Part shown: one piece after another, positions 34,037-41,787 of the stretch | Numbering within the stretch: position 1 is the stretch's first letter | Layout of the letters: each line of letters starts with the position of its first letter | Source of the DNA: Anaerolineales bacterium | GTDB taxonomy: Bacteria; Chloroflexota; Anaerolineae; Anaerolineales; Villigracilaceae | Reading direction: 5' to 3' | Assembly (NCBI GenBank): GCA_016789305.1 | Contig: JAEURJ010000002.1 | Coordinates: 62,001-126,000 of the forward strand | DNA: 64,000 nucleotides | Position numbers and translations under genes: made by a program | Notes under the pieces: model-generated | What the model saw: the letters and a program-made list of their open reading frames with translations, nothing else | Database searches by the model: none | What the model was told of the DNA's origin: nothing

Positions 34037-34277
34037 TCTTCTTCCAAACTTTTTGTCCCAGGGTGAAAACCGCGATGGCCACCCATGCGATATTCAATCC
34101 TGCGGATGGGTAGGCACGCAGGTAAAGGGTATTAATGATCAGGAAAGCACCTGCGATGAAGTTTAATCCCTGATACGTCCATGAATCGCCCTCCACTTTT
34201 TTTGCCGAGACCATTCCATATGCGATCAGATATAACACTGTCCCGATCCAGCCGAGGATGTTGATGAATGAATCCAT
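34029..34277 (-). CDS. Small membrane protein (CBU_0592-like)
   Basis: The 82-residue protein has three predicted membrane helices (about 5-22, 35-52, 57-75), a GLNFIAGAFLIINTLYLRAYPSA core and a basic C-terminus (KVWKKNG). It resembles the CBU_0592 family of uncharacterised membrane proteins. It is followed by the overlapping deacetylase gene and preceded by the MOSC gene 3 bp away. Function is unknown. Confidence 0.75.
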   Translation of the reverse strand: MDSFINILGWIGTVLYLIAYGMVSAKKVEGDSWTYQGLNFIAGAFLIINTLYLRAYPSAGLNIAWVAIAVFTLGQKVWKKNG

Positions 34278-34280
34278 GAT

Positions 34281-35078
34281 TTATTGAATGATCTCCACGC
34301 TCATGCCGCGCTCGAGCCTGCCGCTGTTCAAGGGAATCACATTCATCCCGAAGATGGCGCCCAGTTCGTGATTGCGATATTTTCCGAGAGTCTTGAGCGG
34401 CTCTTTGCTTTTCTCAAGCGTTTCTTTGTCAATTGTAGTCACCACACAGCGCGGACAGGGTTTGACCAGTGCCATCTCAATCTCGCCGATCTTGATCCGC
34501 TTCCATGTATCTTCTGCGAACGGCTCACACCCTTTGACGACAATGTTCGGGCGGAATCGATTCATCGGCAATGGCGAATCCAGCTTCGAGTTTAAGTCCA
34601 GAAGCGATTCTTCAGAGATGATCAAAATAGGATAGCCGTCTGCAAACCCGGTGTGATCATCCGAATTAATCGCATATTCTGGGTTGAGCTTGCGTTGAAA
34701 TCCATCTGCGATGTGAACGAGCCGCACCGATATGCCCAGCCAATCGGAAAACCATTGCGCAGTTTCATCACCTTGGTCGATGGCATGGACTCCTTTTGCC
34801 TTCCAAATGTTGACCGGCCAGGGTACACCGCTTTTTTGAATATTGAAATGAATTGAATCAAAATTTGGCGCGGAGAGTGTAACCGAATCATTTTTTAAAG
34901 TGGGTGTGACCAATGCAAGCCTTGGGTATTCACGCTGTGTGAGAAATTCGCCTTCAGCTGTGACCACCATCATGCGGCGGTCATGTTCGAGTCCCATGCG
35001 CTCCACATTGGATTCAGCGAGGTCAAATCCGCGGCAGGCTTTGATGGGGTAATAGGTGAGATTGGAGAGGGAAATCAT
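34281..35078 (-). CDS. MOSC-domain molybdenum-cofactor protein
   Basis: The 265-residue protein has an N-terminal MOSC_N beta barrel (1-115: LSNLTYYPIKACRGFDL) and a MOSC domain (about 130-262) with the PCPRCVVTTID motif at its active site, where the conserved cysteine binds molybdenum cofactor. Proteins of this architecture (YcbX/mARC type) reduce N-hydroxylated compounds or handle Mo cofactor sulfuration. No partner reductase lies nearby. Confidence 0.88.
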   Translation of the reverse strand: MISLSNLTYYPIKACRGFDLAESNVERMGLEHDRRMMVVTAEGEFLTQREYPRLALVTPTLKNDSVTLSAPNFDSIHFNIQKSGVPWPVNIWKAKGVHAIDQGDETAQWFSDWLGISVRLVHIADGFQRKLNPEYAINSDDHTGFADGYPILIISEESLLDLNSKLDSPLPMNRFRPNIVVKGCEPFAEDTWKRIKIGEIEMALVKPCPRCVVTTIDKETLEKSKEPLKTLGKYRNHELGAIFGMNVIPLNSGRLERGMSVEIIQ

Positions 35079-35115
35079 GAATCTAATTCTACCCGATGGG
35101 AAAATTTATCTGAAA

Positions 35116-35180
35116 TGTAGGGGCGACCCGTTATGCTGAATCGGGATATCTGGCCCGCCCTGAGAAGGGTCGCCCTTACA
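35116..35180. repeat. Palindromic repeat spanning the ligase stop codon
   Basis: TGTAGGGGCGACCC (35116-35129) and GGGTCGCCCTTACA (35167-35180) form a 14-bp near-perfect inverted repeat. The stop codon of the upstream AMP-ligase gene (35176-35178) lies in the right arm, so the repeat inserted at, or supplied, the 3' end of the gene. Confidence 0.65.
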
Positions 35181-36645
35181 AAATATTTTCAAGAAGTTTT
35201 CGGCGATCAGCCTTGCCGTTGGAGGTCATCGGGAATTCATTTAGAAAAACAAAGCGACGTGGGATCATATATTCTGGAACGCGCGTGCCCAATTCTTTTT
35301 TCATCGCCTGCATGGTTTCGAAATCAGATGCGCCTGTTTTGCTTTTTAATATCACAAATGCAATCAAGTGGTCGGTATGTTCGTCTTTCATGACAGGGGT
35401 AACCACGGCATCCTGTACATTGGAGAGTGCATGCAGGTTTGCTTCGATGTCGCCGATCTCGATGCGATAGCCGTGTAATTTAATTTGAAAGTCAATGCGG
35501 CCTTCGTAGAAGACCATGCCGTCTTTGTAGCGTCCCCAATCGCCGGTGTGATAGGCGCGTTGACCATTTAACTCGAAGAAGGCGCGCTCCGTTAAGTCTG
35601 GACGATTGATATAACCCGGGCTGACGTTTGGCCCTGTAATAATGATTTCGCCTCGTTCTCCATCTGGAACAGTTTTTCCCTCTTTATCATGGATCAAAAT
35701 TTGAGTGCCCGGCATGGCATACCCAATGGGCAGGGGATTGTATTTTGCGATGATCTCGGGTGTGATCTCCACGGAGGTGGTGGCAACTGTCGCTTCGGTG
35801 GGACCGTAGGCATTCCACAAAACGGTCTTCGGAAAGCGCTTGAGTAGTTCGGTGCAGATCTCCGGTGCGAGCGCTTCACCTGCCAGCCAAAATCTCCGCA
35901 GTGTGGGAATCATGCTTTCGTTGAAGGCGTGATCCATCAGGCACAGCCGTGCAAACGAAGGAGTCGAGACCCACATGGTCGCGCTGGAATGGCGGAAGGT
36001 GTTGAATAATTCCTTGAGGTTTTGAATCTCATCGTTCGTCACGCTGACCAATGTGCCTGCCCGATACAAACTGCAATATAGATCCAGAATGGAGACGTCA
36101 AAGGTGAAGGGGGCTTGTCCTAAAATAATGCTGTCGTTTTCGTTGATCTCATGCTCGGGCAAGGTCCAGTTGAGGAAGTTTTCCAAATTGGAACGCGGGA
36201 TAACCACGCCTTTGGGGTTGCCCGTGCTGCCAGATGTGAAAATAATGTACCAGGGATCGTCCGGCTTGCGTTCGTGGATTCTGAAATTGGGATTCTCTTT
36301 TTCCGTATCCAATACTTCACGGATCTTTTCAACGGTCAATACAAGTATAGCCTGCGCTGTATCCACAACTGTTTGCACACGTTGTTCGGGGAAATAACTT
36401 TCAAGTGGAATGTATGGATGCCCCGCTTTGATGCTGGCAATGAAGCCGACCGTCATTTCAATTTGTTTGTGACCGAGTATCACGATGGGGGAATTGTCGT
36501 CCGGCAGGGTGCGCGAAAGATAGTCCGCCAGTTTGTTGGACTGGTGGAACAATTCCTTGTAGGTCAGGGTCTGACCGCCGCTTTTGTGCGCCACCTTATG
36601 TGGGTACACTTCAGCCCAGCGGTCAATTTGTGCGATGATATCCAT
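35176..36645 (-). CDS. DltA-like AMP-forming amino-acid ligase, paralogue 1
   Basis: The 489-residue ANL-superfamily enzyme would activate an amino acid as an adenylate and load it on the DltC carrier. Core motifs are FTSGSTGNPKG (P-loop, about 136-146), NAYGPTEATVATT near 273, YHTGDWG near 374, the DFQIKLHGYRIEIGDIE segment and the catalytic lysine in MTSNGKADRR near 475. The position equivalent to Cys269 of Bacillus DltA reads FWLAGEAL, with Ala255, where paralogue 2 has Cys. It is the last gene of the dlt-type operon, 5 bp after dltB. Substrate (D-Ala or other) is therefore open. Confidence 0.85.
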   Translation of the reverse strand: MDIIAQIDRWAEVYPHKVAHKSGGQTLTYKELFHQSNKLADYLSRTLPDDNSPIVILGHKQIEMTVGFIASIKAGHPYIPLESYFPEQRVQTVVDTAQAILVLTVEKIREVLDTEKENPNFRIHERKPDDPWYIIFTSGSTGNPKGVVIPRSNLENFLNWTLPEHEINENDSIILGQAPFTFDVSILDLYCSLYRAGTLVSVTNDEIQNLKELFNTFRHSSATMWVSTPSFARLCLMDHAFNESMIPTLRRFWLAGEALAPEICTELLKRFPKTVLWNAYGPTEATVATTSVEITPEIIAKYNPLPIGYAMPGTQILIHDKEGKTVPDGERGEIIITGPNVSPGYINRPDLTERAFFELNGQRAYHTGDWGRYKDGMVFYEGRIDFQIKLHGYRIEIGDIEANLHALSNVQDAVVTPVMKDEHTDHLIAFVILKSKTGASDFETMQAMKKELGTRVPEYMIPRRFVFLNEFPMTSNGKADRRKLLENIL

Positions 36646-36650
36646 GCGTT

Positions 36651-37820
36651 TTAAAACAGCCTTCCCGAAAAGATCAGCAAGCCGAATGCAACCAGATTGA
36701 ACGTGATGAAGATCGAAAGTGCTTGCCAGAAAAATCCATTGTCGTTCAACAGGCGATTGCCTTTATATTTTTTATCCATCCAGTTGGTGAGGACCAGCAG
36801 CGCGCCGTGATACAAGCCGTAGACGATGTAATGTAAGGCGAGTCCGTGCCATACACCCATCAGTCCCATTGTCAGCATGAAGCCGAGATAGGATGCCGTT
36901 TGGCTGTCCTTGAACCACTTTCCTTTGAGTGCGGCGAACGTGAAGCGATTGTAGATGTTGTCGCGGAACCAGAATGACAAACTCATGTGCCAGCGATTCC
37001 AAAAATCTCGGATGTCGCGGGAGAGGAACGGCAGGTTGAAATTCTCCGGCGTGTGAATGCCAAAGATGTAGCTGAACCCGACGGCAAAGGCGCTGTAACC
37101 GGCAAAGTCAAAGAACAGATACAGGAAGTAGGCATACATGTACGAAAGCGTGCCCAAAATTCCAGGAATTTCAGCCGCCGGGTCCAGCCAATATTGTTTG
37201 ACCAACACAGCGAGAATGAACTTATATAAGAAGCCGGTGAAGATGCGATGAATGCCGCCATCCAAATCCTGAACCGCTTCTTCTTTTGTGCGCACCTTGT
37301 CCCAATCCTGCGCGAAGCGGCGATAGCGGTCGATGGGGCCGGAGGAAATGGCCGGGAAAAACAGCAGGAAGGTCAGGTATTGCAGCGGATCGATCTTCTT
37401 GATCAAATTATCCTGCACGCCCAACAGCACATCCACACTGCGGAAGGTGATGTACGAAAGGCCGAGAAAAACGAAAGGGGATTGCTGTTCGAAGAACGGC
37501 AAAACCTTTTCAACGATCAACGGCAGAATGCTGAGGCCAAGTGCAACATACAATGCGATTTTGTTCACGCCGCGTTTGCGGATTTGCAAAAACCCAATCG
37601 CAACCAGCCATTGCAGCACGGCGTATCCCAACACCAAAACGATGCCGGGTAGGACGGATTTTTTCTCGTTGTTGATATCTGAATATTGAACGACAAGCAT
37701 GAAGGCCGTGGCGATCACCAGCCAGGCTTTCCAGAAACGTTTGAAGAAGCCGAAGATCACCGCTGGGATAAGTGCATATAACGAAATGCCGAAATAAAGA
37801 AAACTGGTATATGGGGTCAT
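36651..37820 (-). CDS. dltB: DltB-like MBOAT acyltransferase
   Basis: The 389-residue membrane protein has about ten helices and the MBOAT signature WHGLALHYIVYGLYHG near 322, with FWNRWHMSLSFWFRDNIYNR upstream (near 273-292), as in DltB. In Firmicutes, DltB moves D-alanine from DltC to teichoic acid with DltD. The gene sits between the two ligase paralogues, sharing a 4-bp ATGA overlap with the upstream one. It is the expected length for the family (about 390-410). Confidence 0.93.
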   Translation of the reverse strand: MTPYTSFLYFGISLYALIPAVIFGFFKRFWKAWLVIATAFMLVVQYSDINNEKKSVLPGIVLVLGYAVLQWLVAIGFLQIRKRGVNKIALYVALGLSILPLIVEKVLPFFEQQSPFVFLGLSYITFRSVDVLLGVQDNLIKKIDPLQYLTFLLFFPAISSGPIDRYRRFAQDWDKVRTKEEAVQDLDGGIHRIFTGFLYKFILAVLVKQYWLDPAAEIPGILGTLSYMYAYFLYLFFDFAGYSAFAVGFSYIFGIHTPENFNLPFLSRDIRDFWNRWHMSLSFWFRDNIYNRFTFAALKGKWFKDSQTASYLGFMLTMGLMGVWHGLALHYIVYGLYHGALLVLTNWMDKKYKGNRLLNDNGFFWQALSIFITFNLVAFGLLIFSGRLF

Positions 37821-39283
37821 TGAAGGGTCTCTGCAAGTTTGGCGCGGTCCACTTTACCGTTGGGCGTGGTGGGGAATTCTGAAAGAAAAACAAATTTACG
37901 CGGCATCATGTAATCGGGCAGGCGTTCACCGAGCTGCTTTTTCATTTCACGCATGATCTCGAAATCAGTTTGCTCAGGTCTGCTTTTTAGGATAACGAAC
38001 GCCGCCAGATAATCGGCGCGTTCGTTCTTCATGGCGAGAATTACCACGGCATCCTGCACGTTCGAGACTGTATGCAGGTTTGATTCGATGTCGCCGATCT
38101 CGATGCGATAGCCGTTCAACTTGATCTGAAAATCCATGCGGCCATCGAAGAAGATCAGATCATCCTGCACATGCCCCCAATCGCCGGTGTGATAGGCGCG
38201 CTGATCATCCAGGATGAAGAATGCTTTGGAAGTGGCTTCCATCTGATTGACGTATCCCGGGCTGACGTTCGGTCCGGCGATGATGATCTCGCCTCGTTCT
38301 CCGCTCGGGGTTGGCTGCCCATCTTCGGCATGGACCTCGACCAGAGTGCCCGGCTTGGGCCGCCCCACCGGCAATGGACGATATTTTGCGATGATCTCTT
38401 TTGTGATCAGAATGGATGTGGTTGCCACCGCTGCCTCGGTGGGACCGTAGGTGTTCCATACTTCGGCGTTGGGGAATCGTTCCAATAATGTGGATGCGAT
38501 CTCCGGAGCGAGCGTTTCGCCGCAAAACCAAAACTTGCGCAGGTGCGGCATCATCTTCTCGGAAAAATTTATATCCATTAAACATAAACGGGCAAACGAC
38601 GGCGTGGAAACCCAAACTGTGACCCCGGAACTGCCCAACGATTTATATAATTTCTTTGGTTCGGCAATTTCATCCTTCGACACGCTGAACAATGTGCCGC
38701 CGGTGGCAAGGCTGGAATATAGATCCATCACGGAAAGGTCAAAGGAGAAGGGTGCCTGATTGAGAAATACTTCGCCTGCCTCTTTAAAATCCTGTTCGTC
38801 CAAAATCCATTCGAGGAAGTTTTCCAGATTGCGGCGGGTGATCGTTACGCCTTTGGGAATGCCGGTACTGCCTGAAGTGAAGATGATGTACCAGGGGTTG
38901 CCGATCTTGGGTGCATGGATTTTGAAATTATCAGGAACATCTGTATTTGCAATGATTTCTTTTAGTTGATCCACTGTCAACAGAGTGGCATCTGCGGTTC
39001 GGACGATGGCCTCTACCCGTTGAGTCGGAAGCGATGAATCCAATGGGATGTAGGGATGGCCTGCTTTGATGCATCCCAAAAAGCCGGCAAGCATCTCTGT
39101 TTGTTTGTGTCCAAGCAATGCAATGGGGGAATGATCGTTTGGAAATGCGGTTAACAAATGTTGAGCCAGTTTGTTCGACTGGCTCGTCAATTGCTGGTAG
39201 GTGAGCGTGGTGTCGCCGCTGATGTGTGCGATGCGCCCGGGGTGCGATTGACTCCACGAGTCAATTTGTTCGATCAAATGCAT
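37817..39283 (-). CDS. dltA: D-alanine-D-alanyl carrier protein ligase-like enzyme, paralogue 2
   Basis: The 488-residue ANL ligase shares all motifs with paralogue 1 (FTSGSTGIPKG near 135-145, NTYGPTEAAVATT near 274, YHTGDWG, DFQIKLNGYRIEIGDIE, catalytic lysine in TPNGKVDR near 480). It keeps the FWFCGETL motif with Cys254, the position that in canonical DltA helps select D-alanine over L-alanine (recalled from work on Bacillus DltA; not checked here). This makes it the better DltA candidate. It overlaps the DltX-like gene by one base. Confidence 0.88.
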   Translation of the reverse strand: MHLIEQIDSWSQSHPGRIAHISGDTTLTYQQLTSQSNKLAQHLLTAFPNDHSPIALLGHKQTEMLAGFLGCIKAGHPYIPLDSSLPTQRVEAIVRTADATLLTVDQLKEIIANTDVPDNFKIHAPKIGNPWYIIFTSGSTGIPKGVTITRRNLENFLEWILDEQDFKEAGEVFLNQAPFSFDLSVMDLYSSLATGGTLFSVSKDEIAEPKKLYKSLGSSGVTVWVSTPSFARLCLMDINFSEKMMPHLRKFWFCGETLAPEIASTLLERFPNAEVWNTYGPTEAAVATTSILITKEIIAKYRPLPVGRPKPGTLVEVHAEDGQPTPSGERGEIIIAGPNVSPGYVNQMEATSKAFFILDDQRAYHTGDWGHVQDDLIFFDGRMDFQIKLNGYRIEIGDIESNLHTVSNVQDAVVILAMKNERADYLAAFVILKSRPEQTDFEIMREMKKQLGERLPDYMMPRKFVFLSEFPTTPNGKVDRAKLAETLQ

Positions 39284-39441
39284 TAATAACCCTGATAAAT
39301 GAATTCGGCTGGTTCGAAATTGCCTTCGCCGTACATCAAAATTAACGCGACGATGATGGCAAAGTAATAGGCGGTGAGCAGGGCGGTGCGCACCCAGTAA
39401 TTAGTGGATACGGTCGTGATAAAAGTCATCAAGGATTTCAT
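39283..39441 (-). CDS. dltX: DltX-like small membrane protein
   Basis: This 52-residue protein was taken from a longer frame at the ATG with AAGGATG behind it. It has one membrane helix (about 18-37) and ends in EFIYQGY, which corresponds to the conserved FIYxxF-type C-terminus of Firmicutes DltX. DltX is thought to help D-alanine transfer across the membrane with DltB and DltD. Its start lies inside the end of dltD (41-bp overlap) and its stop overlaps the ligase start. Confidence 0.75.
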   Translation of the reverse strand: MKSLMTFITTVSTNYWVRTALLTAYYFAIIVALILMYGEGNFEPAEFIYQGY

Positions 39442-40621
39442 TGATGTACATCCATCCTTTCGGGCTTGAGTGGGAGGCCATATCTGCGCTGAAATATTTA
39501 TCGCGGCCATATTCCTTGAAATCGATCACGGGATAGCCAAAAGGGTCGACGGTTTGATGCAGCATTTCATAATAGACATTCTGCGCTTCTTCCGAATATC
39601 CCAATGCTTCCCACAATCCAACATTCATCGGGCGGCCCAACATGAGCGGATGCCCATCGAGTTCCTTCACGATGCGCAGGAGAATTTGCATGTCGCGCCA
39701 TTCGAGTGCGATCTTTACGTTTTCAATAAAGCGTTCATCCTTCGAGCCTGCGGGCGGAAGGTTTGCCATCAATTCTTCGCCGCGTGCCCAGCGATCGTTA
39801 TCCACGCCATAGGTGTTGCCGTCGGAACGTTTCTTTTGCAGTTCATCGGCCTTGGCGATGTCCGCTCCCCAATCGATGGTGGCTTCCTTGCGGGTGACTC
39901 TTAACTTCTCCGTCGATTGGTGGCGGATGAAGTCCCACACGGCATAATGATCTTGAATGTTGATGATGGAAATCTGTAATTTACCGAGCGGCCAGGCAAG
40001 CGCGTATTTTATTTTTCCAAGTGTGGAACCATCGGCAAGCGCCTGCAAGGCAAATTTCAACAACGGACGTTCGGTCAGCGTGTTGGGGTAATCCAACATT
40101 CTTTGAGCGGCGAGATGCTTGGTTTCCCAGCTGATGTAGGAACTGAATGTCAGTTCCAACGCGTGAAGTTCGGAAAAGTTGGGATCATAGTTATCGGCGT
40201 TCATTGCCCCGCCGGGTCCCATGGTGACGGTGGCGGGAGCGAACGAGACGACGAATTTTTCACCGCGCATATCGGGGCCGAGAGCGGCGAGGTCCTGTGC
40301 CATGCTGAGCATGGATGTTCCCTTGTTGGCCACGGTGAAAACCATGAAGCCGGTGGGGTAGTCCTTGAAATATTTATACGCCTGATAATCGTTGGGGATC
40401 AATACCACTTCGGAACTGCCGTAGAAGACCAGCAGGTCATCCTGTTTGAAGGCGAGGCGCTGCAACACCTGTCCTTTCAACACCTGATGAAAATCCAGTT
40501 GCGCCACGCCGTGGATGTACTTCTGTTCGAAGCGGCCCGCGTAGACCACAAATAAAACAGCCGCAAGAACTGCTCCAAAGAAAGCAACAATTGAGGCTGA
40601 GAGATGAGGCGCGTTCTTCAT
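39401..40621 (-). CDS. dltD: DltD-like D-alanyl transfer protein
   Basis: The 406-residue protein has an N-terminal membrane anchor (about 10-30) and an extracytoplasmic SGNH-like domain. The catalytic serine is in VFYGSSEV (S69/S70), and the DMASHSSPKGW motif near the C-terminus supplies Asp380 and His384. Family members take D-alanine from DltB to the teichoic acid chain. It overlaps dltC by an ATGA and carries the start of dltX in its 3' end. Confidence 0.92.
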   Translation of the reverse strand: MKNAPHLSASIVAFFGAVLAAVLFVVYAGRFEQKYIHGVAQLDFHQVLKGQVLQRLAFKQDDLLVFYGSSEVVLIPNDYQAYKYFKDYPTGFMVFTVANKGTSMLSMAQDLAALGPDMRGEKFVVSFAPATVTMGPGGAMNADNYDPNFSELHALELTFSSYISWETKHLAAQRMLDYPNTLTERPLLKFALQALADGSTLGKIKYALAWPLGKLQISIINIQDHYAVWDFIRHQSTEKLRVTRKEATIDWGADIAKADELQKKRSDGNTYGVDNDRWARGEELMANLPPAGSKDERFIENVKIALEWRDMQILLRIVKELDGHPLMLGRPMNVGLWEALGYSEEAQNVYYEMLHQTVDPFGYPVIDFKEYGRDKYFSADMASHSSPKGWMYINEILDDFYHDRIH

Positions 40622-40863
40622 CCCTGTTTGACTCGCGCTTCGAAATAATCAATGATCTTTTGGGGAGTGGCCCATTCCTCGCGTTCGATCTCGCCGGGGG
40701 CGAGGTCAAGCCCGAAGTCTTCGGACAGCGCCAGCACCAGTTCAATGGAGGCGAGCGAGTCGAGCAGCTTTTCGCCGAACAGGTCGATGTTCAGATCCTT
40801 GCGGACCTGGTCTGTGCCGGAAAATTTTTCCAAATGTTTTAGAACGGTTTCAGTTACGGACAT
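40618..40863 (-). CDS. dltC: D-alanyl carrier protein
   Basis: The 81-residue carrier protein has the phosphopantetheine serine at S36 in LLDSLASIEL. DltC carries the activated amino acid as a thioester to DltB. It is the first gene of the operon and is preceded by a TATAAT at 40902-40907 (minus strand). The 4'-phosphopantetheinyl transferase that would activate it is elsewhere. Confidence 0.93.
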   Translation of the reverse strand: MSVTETVLKHLEKFSGTDQVRKDLNIDLFGEKLLDSLASIELVLALSEDFGLDLAPGEIEREEWATPQKIIDYFEARVKQG

Positions 40864-40901
40864 GGTTCTCTCAAATTAAGGTTTTTAATTGGGTGTGCGG
40901 G

Positions 40902-40907
40902 ATTATA
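40902..40907 (-). promoter_or_regulatory. -10 box of the dlt-type operon
   Basis: On the minus strand the sequence reads TTTAGTGTATAATCCC, about 40 bp upstream of the dltC ATG. No clear -35 box was found. Confidence 0.45.
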
Positions 40908-40909
40908 CA

Positions 40910-41197
40910 CTAAAGCCCTTCGACCACGACCGCCTGTGACGTGGAGGTTCTGTGGCGCATGGCCCGCGCTTCGCGATATTCCTCCGAGTTGATCCACGCT
41001 TTGGCACGGTCCACACTTTCGAATTGCAGCACCACCAATCGGCTGGGGGACCAATCGCCTTCGAGCGTTTCGGTCTTCCCGCCACGGACGATGAATTTTC
41101 CGCCATACGTTGCGATGGAAGCGGGGGATAACTTCTTGTATTCTTCGTATTGGGCGGGGTCATGCACGTCGATATCGAGAATCACATAGGCGGTCAT
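40910..41197 (-). CDS. DUF1330 family protein
   Basis: The 95-residue protein matches DUF1330, a ferredoxin-like alpha/beta domain (YVILDIDVHDPAQYEEYKKLSP at the N-terminus, and the RLVVLQFESVDRAKAWINSEEYREA segment). Members are small cytoplasmic proteins of unknown enzymatic role, related to the dimeric alpha/beta barrel group. GGAG precedes the start, and a TATAAT at 41233-41238 (minus strand) could drive it. Confidence 0.88.
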   Translation of the reverse strand: MTAYVILDIDVHDPAQYEEYKKLSPASIATYGGKFIVRGGKTETLEGDWSPSRLVVLQFESVDRAKAWINSEEYREARAMRHRTSTSQAVVVEGL

Positions 41198-41272
41198 TTT
41201 GAACTCCGAGGTTGGGATAAGTTGATGGATAAATTATAACCAAGTATCGTGTTACCTCTCTTACGGACGCTC

Positions 41273-41313
41273 AGAATGCTCCATCGGGGGCTTAGCCCCC
41301 GATGGAGCATTCT
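41273..41313. repeat. Palindromic repeat, GGGGGC-TTA-GCCCCC type
   Basis: A perfect 19-bp stem (41273-41291 with 41295-41313) with a 3-nt loop. It shares its inner core with the repeat at 19001-19033; the TG/CA-type differences occur in both arms. Confidence 0.7.
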
Positions 41314-41327
41314 GCACAAATAAAAAA

Positions 41328-41351
41328 GTGGCGACAATTTCTGTCGCCACT
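41328..41351 (-). terminator. Terminator of the L7/L12-like gene
   Basis: On the minus strand AGTGGCGACA pairs with TGTCGCCACT and is followed by TTTTTTA, just after the stop codon at 41367. Confidence 0.8.
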
Positions 41352-41366
41352 GAATCTCATACGTTC

Positions 41367-41627
41367 TTATAACCCCAGCCTGCCCCGCATTTCCTCCACG
41401 GCCAGCTTTGCCTCTTCGAGTCCGGCATTGGTTTTCAACCGATATGCCTTGATGGCCTCCAGGACATTTCCCGCCCGCAGTGCATTGACCACGGCCGGAT
41501 CGTCGGCAGCATGAGTTTCCTCCACAAAAGTGACCCCGAGGTGTTTATACAGAAAATCAACCTGTGCTTCGAGCTTATAAATACGGCCCTTGAGTTCGTA
41601 GATCTGACGTTGTTCTTCGGTAGGCAT
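41367..41627 (-). CDS. Ribosomal protein L7/L12 C-terminal-like protein
   Basis: The 86-residue protein starts with a short coiled-coil (QIYELKGRIYKLEAQVDFLYKHLG) followed by a domain like the C-terminal domain of ribosomal L7/L12 (AVVNALRAGNVLEAIKAYRLKTNAGLEEAKLAVEEM). Such free-standing domains occur in many bacteria and are of unknown role. The start at 41627 was chosen because AAGGAG precedes it. Confidence 0.8.
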   Translation of the reverse strand: MPTEEQRQIYELKGRIYKLEAQVDFLYKHLGVTFVEETHAADDPAVVNALRAGNVLEAIKAYRLKTNAGLEEAKLAVEEMRGRLGL

Positions 41628-41717
41628 GAAATTTCTCCTTGGATCGAATAAGTTTTCGCTCATTATATTCACGGAGCAATTCCCGTATATCGTGCGGAGG
41701 TACTAATGGAAAAGCCT

Positions 41718-41783
41718 TGCAGGTCACGCTTTGAGCGTGACAATCCTTTGGTGTTACCTGTGTCACGTTGCAAACGTGACCTA
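41718..41783. repeat. GTCACG palindromic repeat, left copy
   Basis: GGTCACGCTTTGAGCGTGAC and GTGTCACGTTGCAAACGTGACC form two hairpins in a ~64-bp unit. A second copy in the same orientation lies at 42557-42620, so the two flank the protease gene as direct repeats. Confidence 0.7.
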
Positions 41784-41787
41784 CGAA

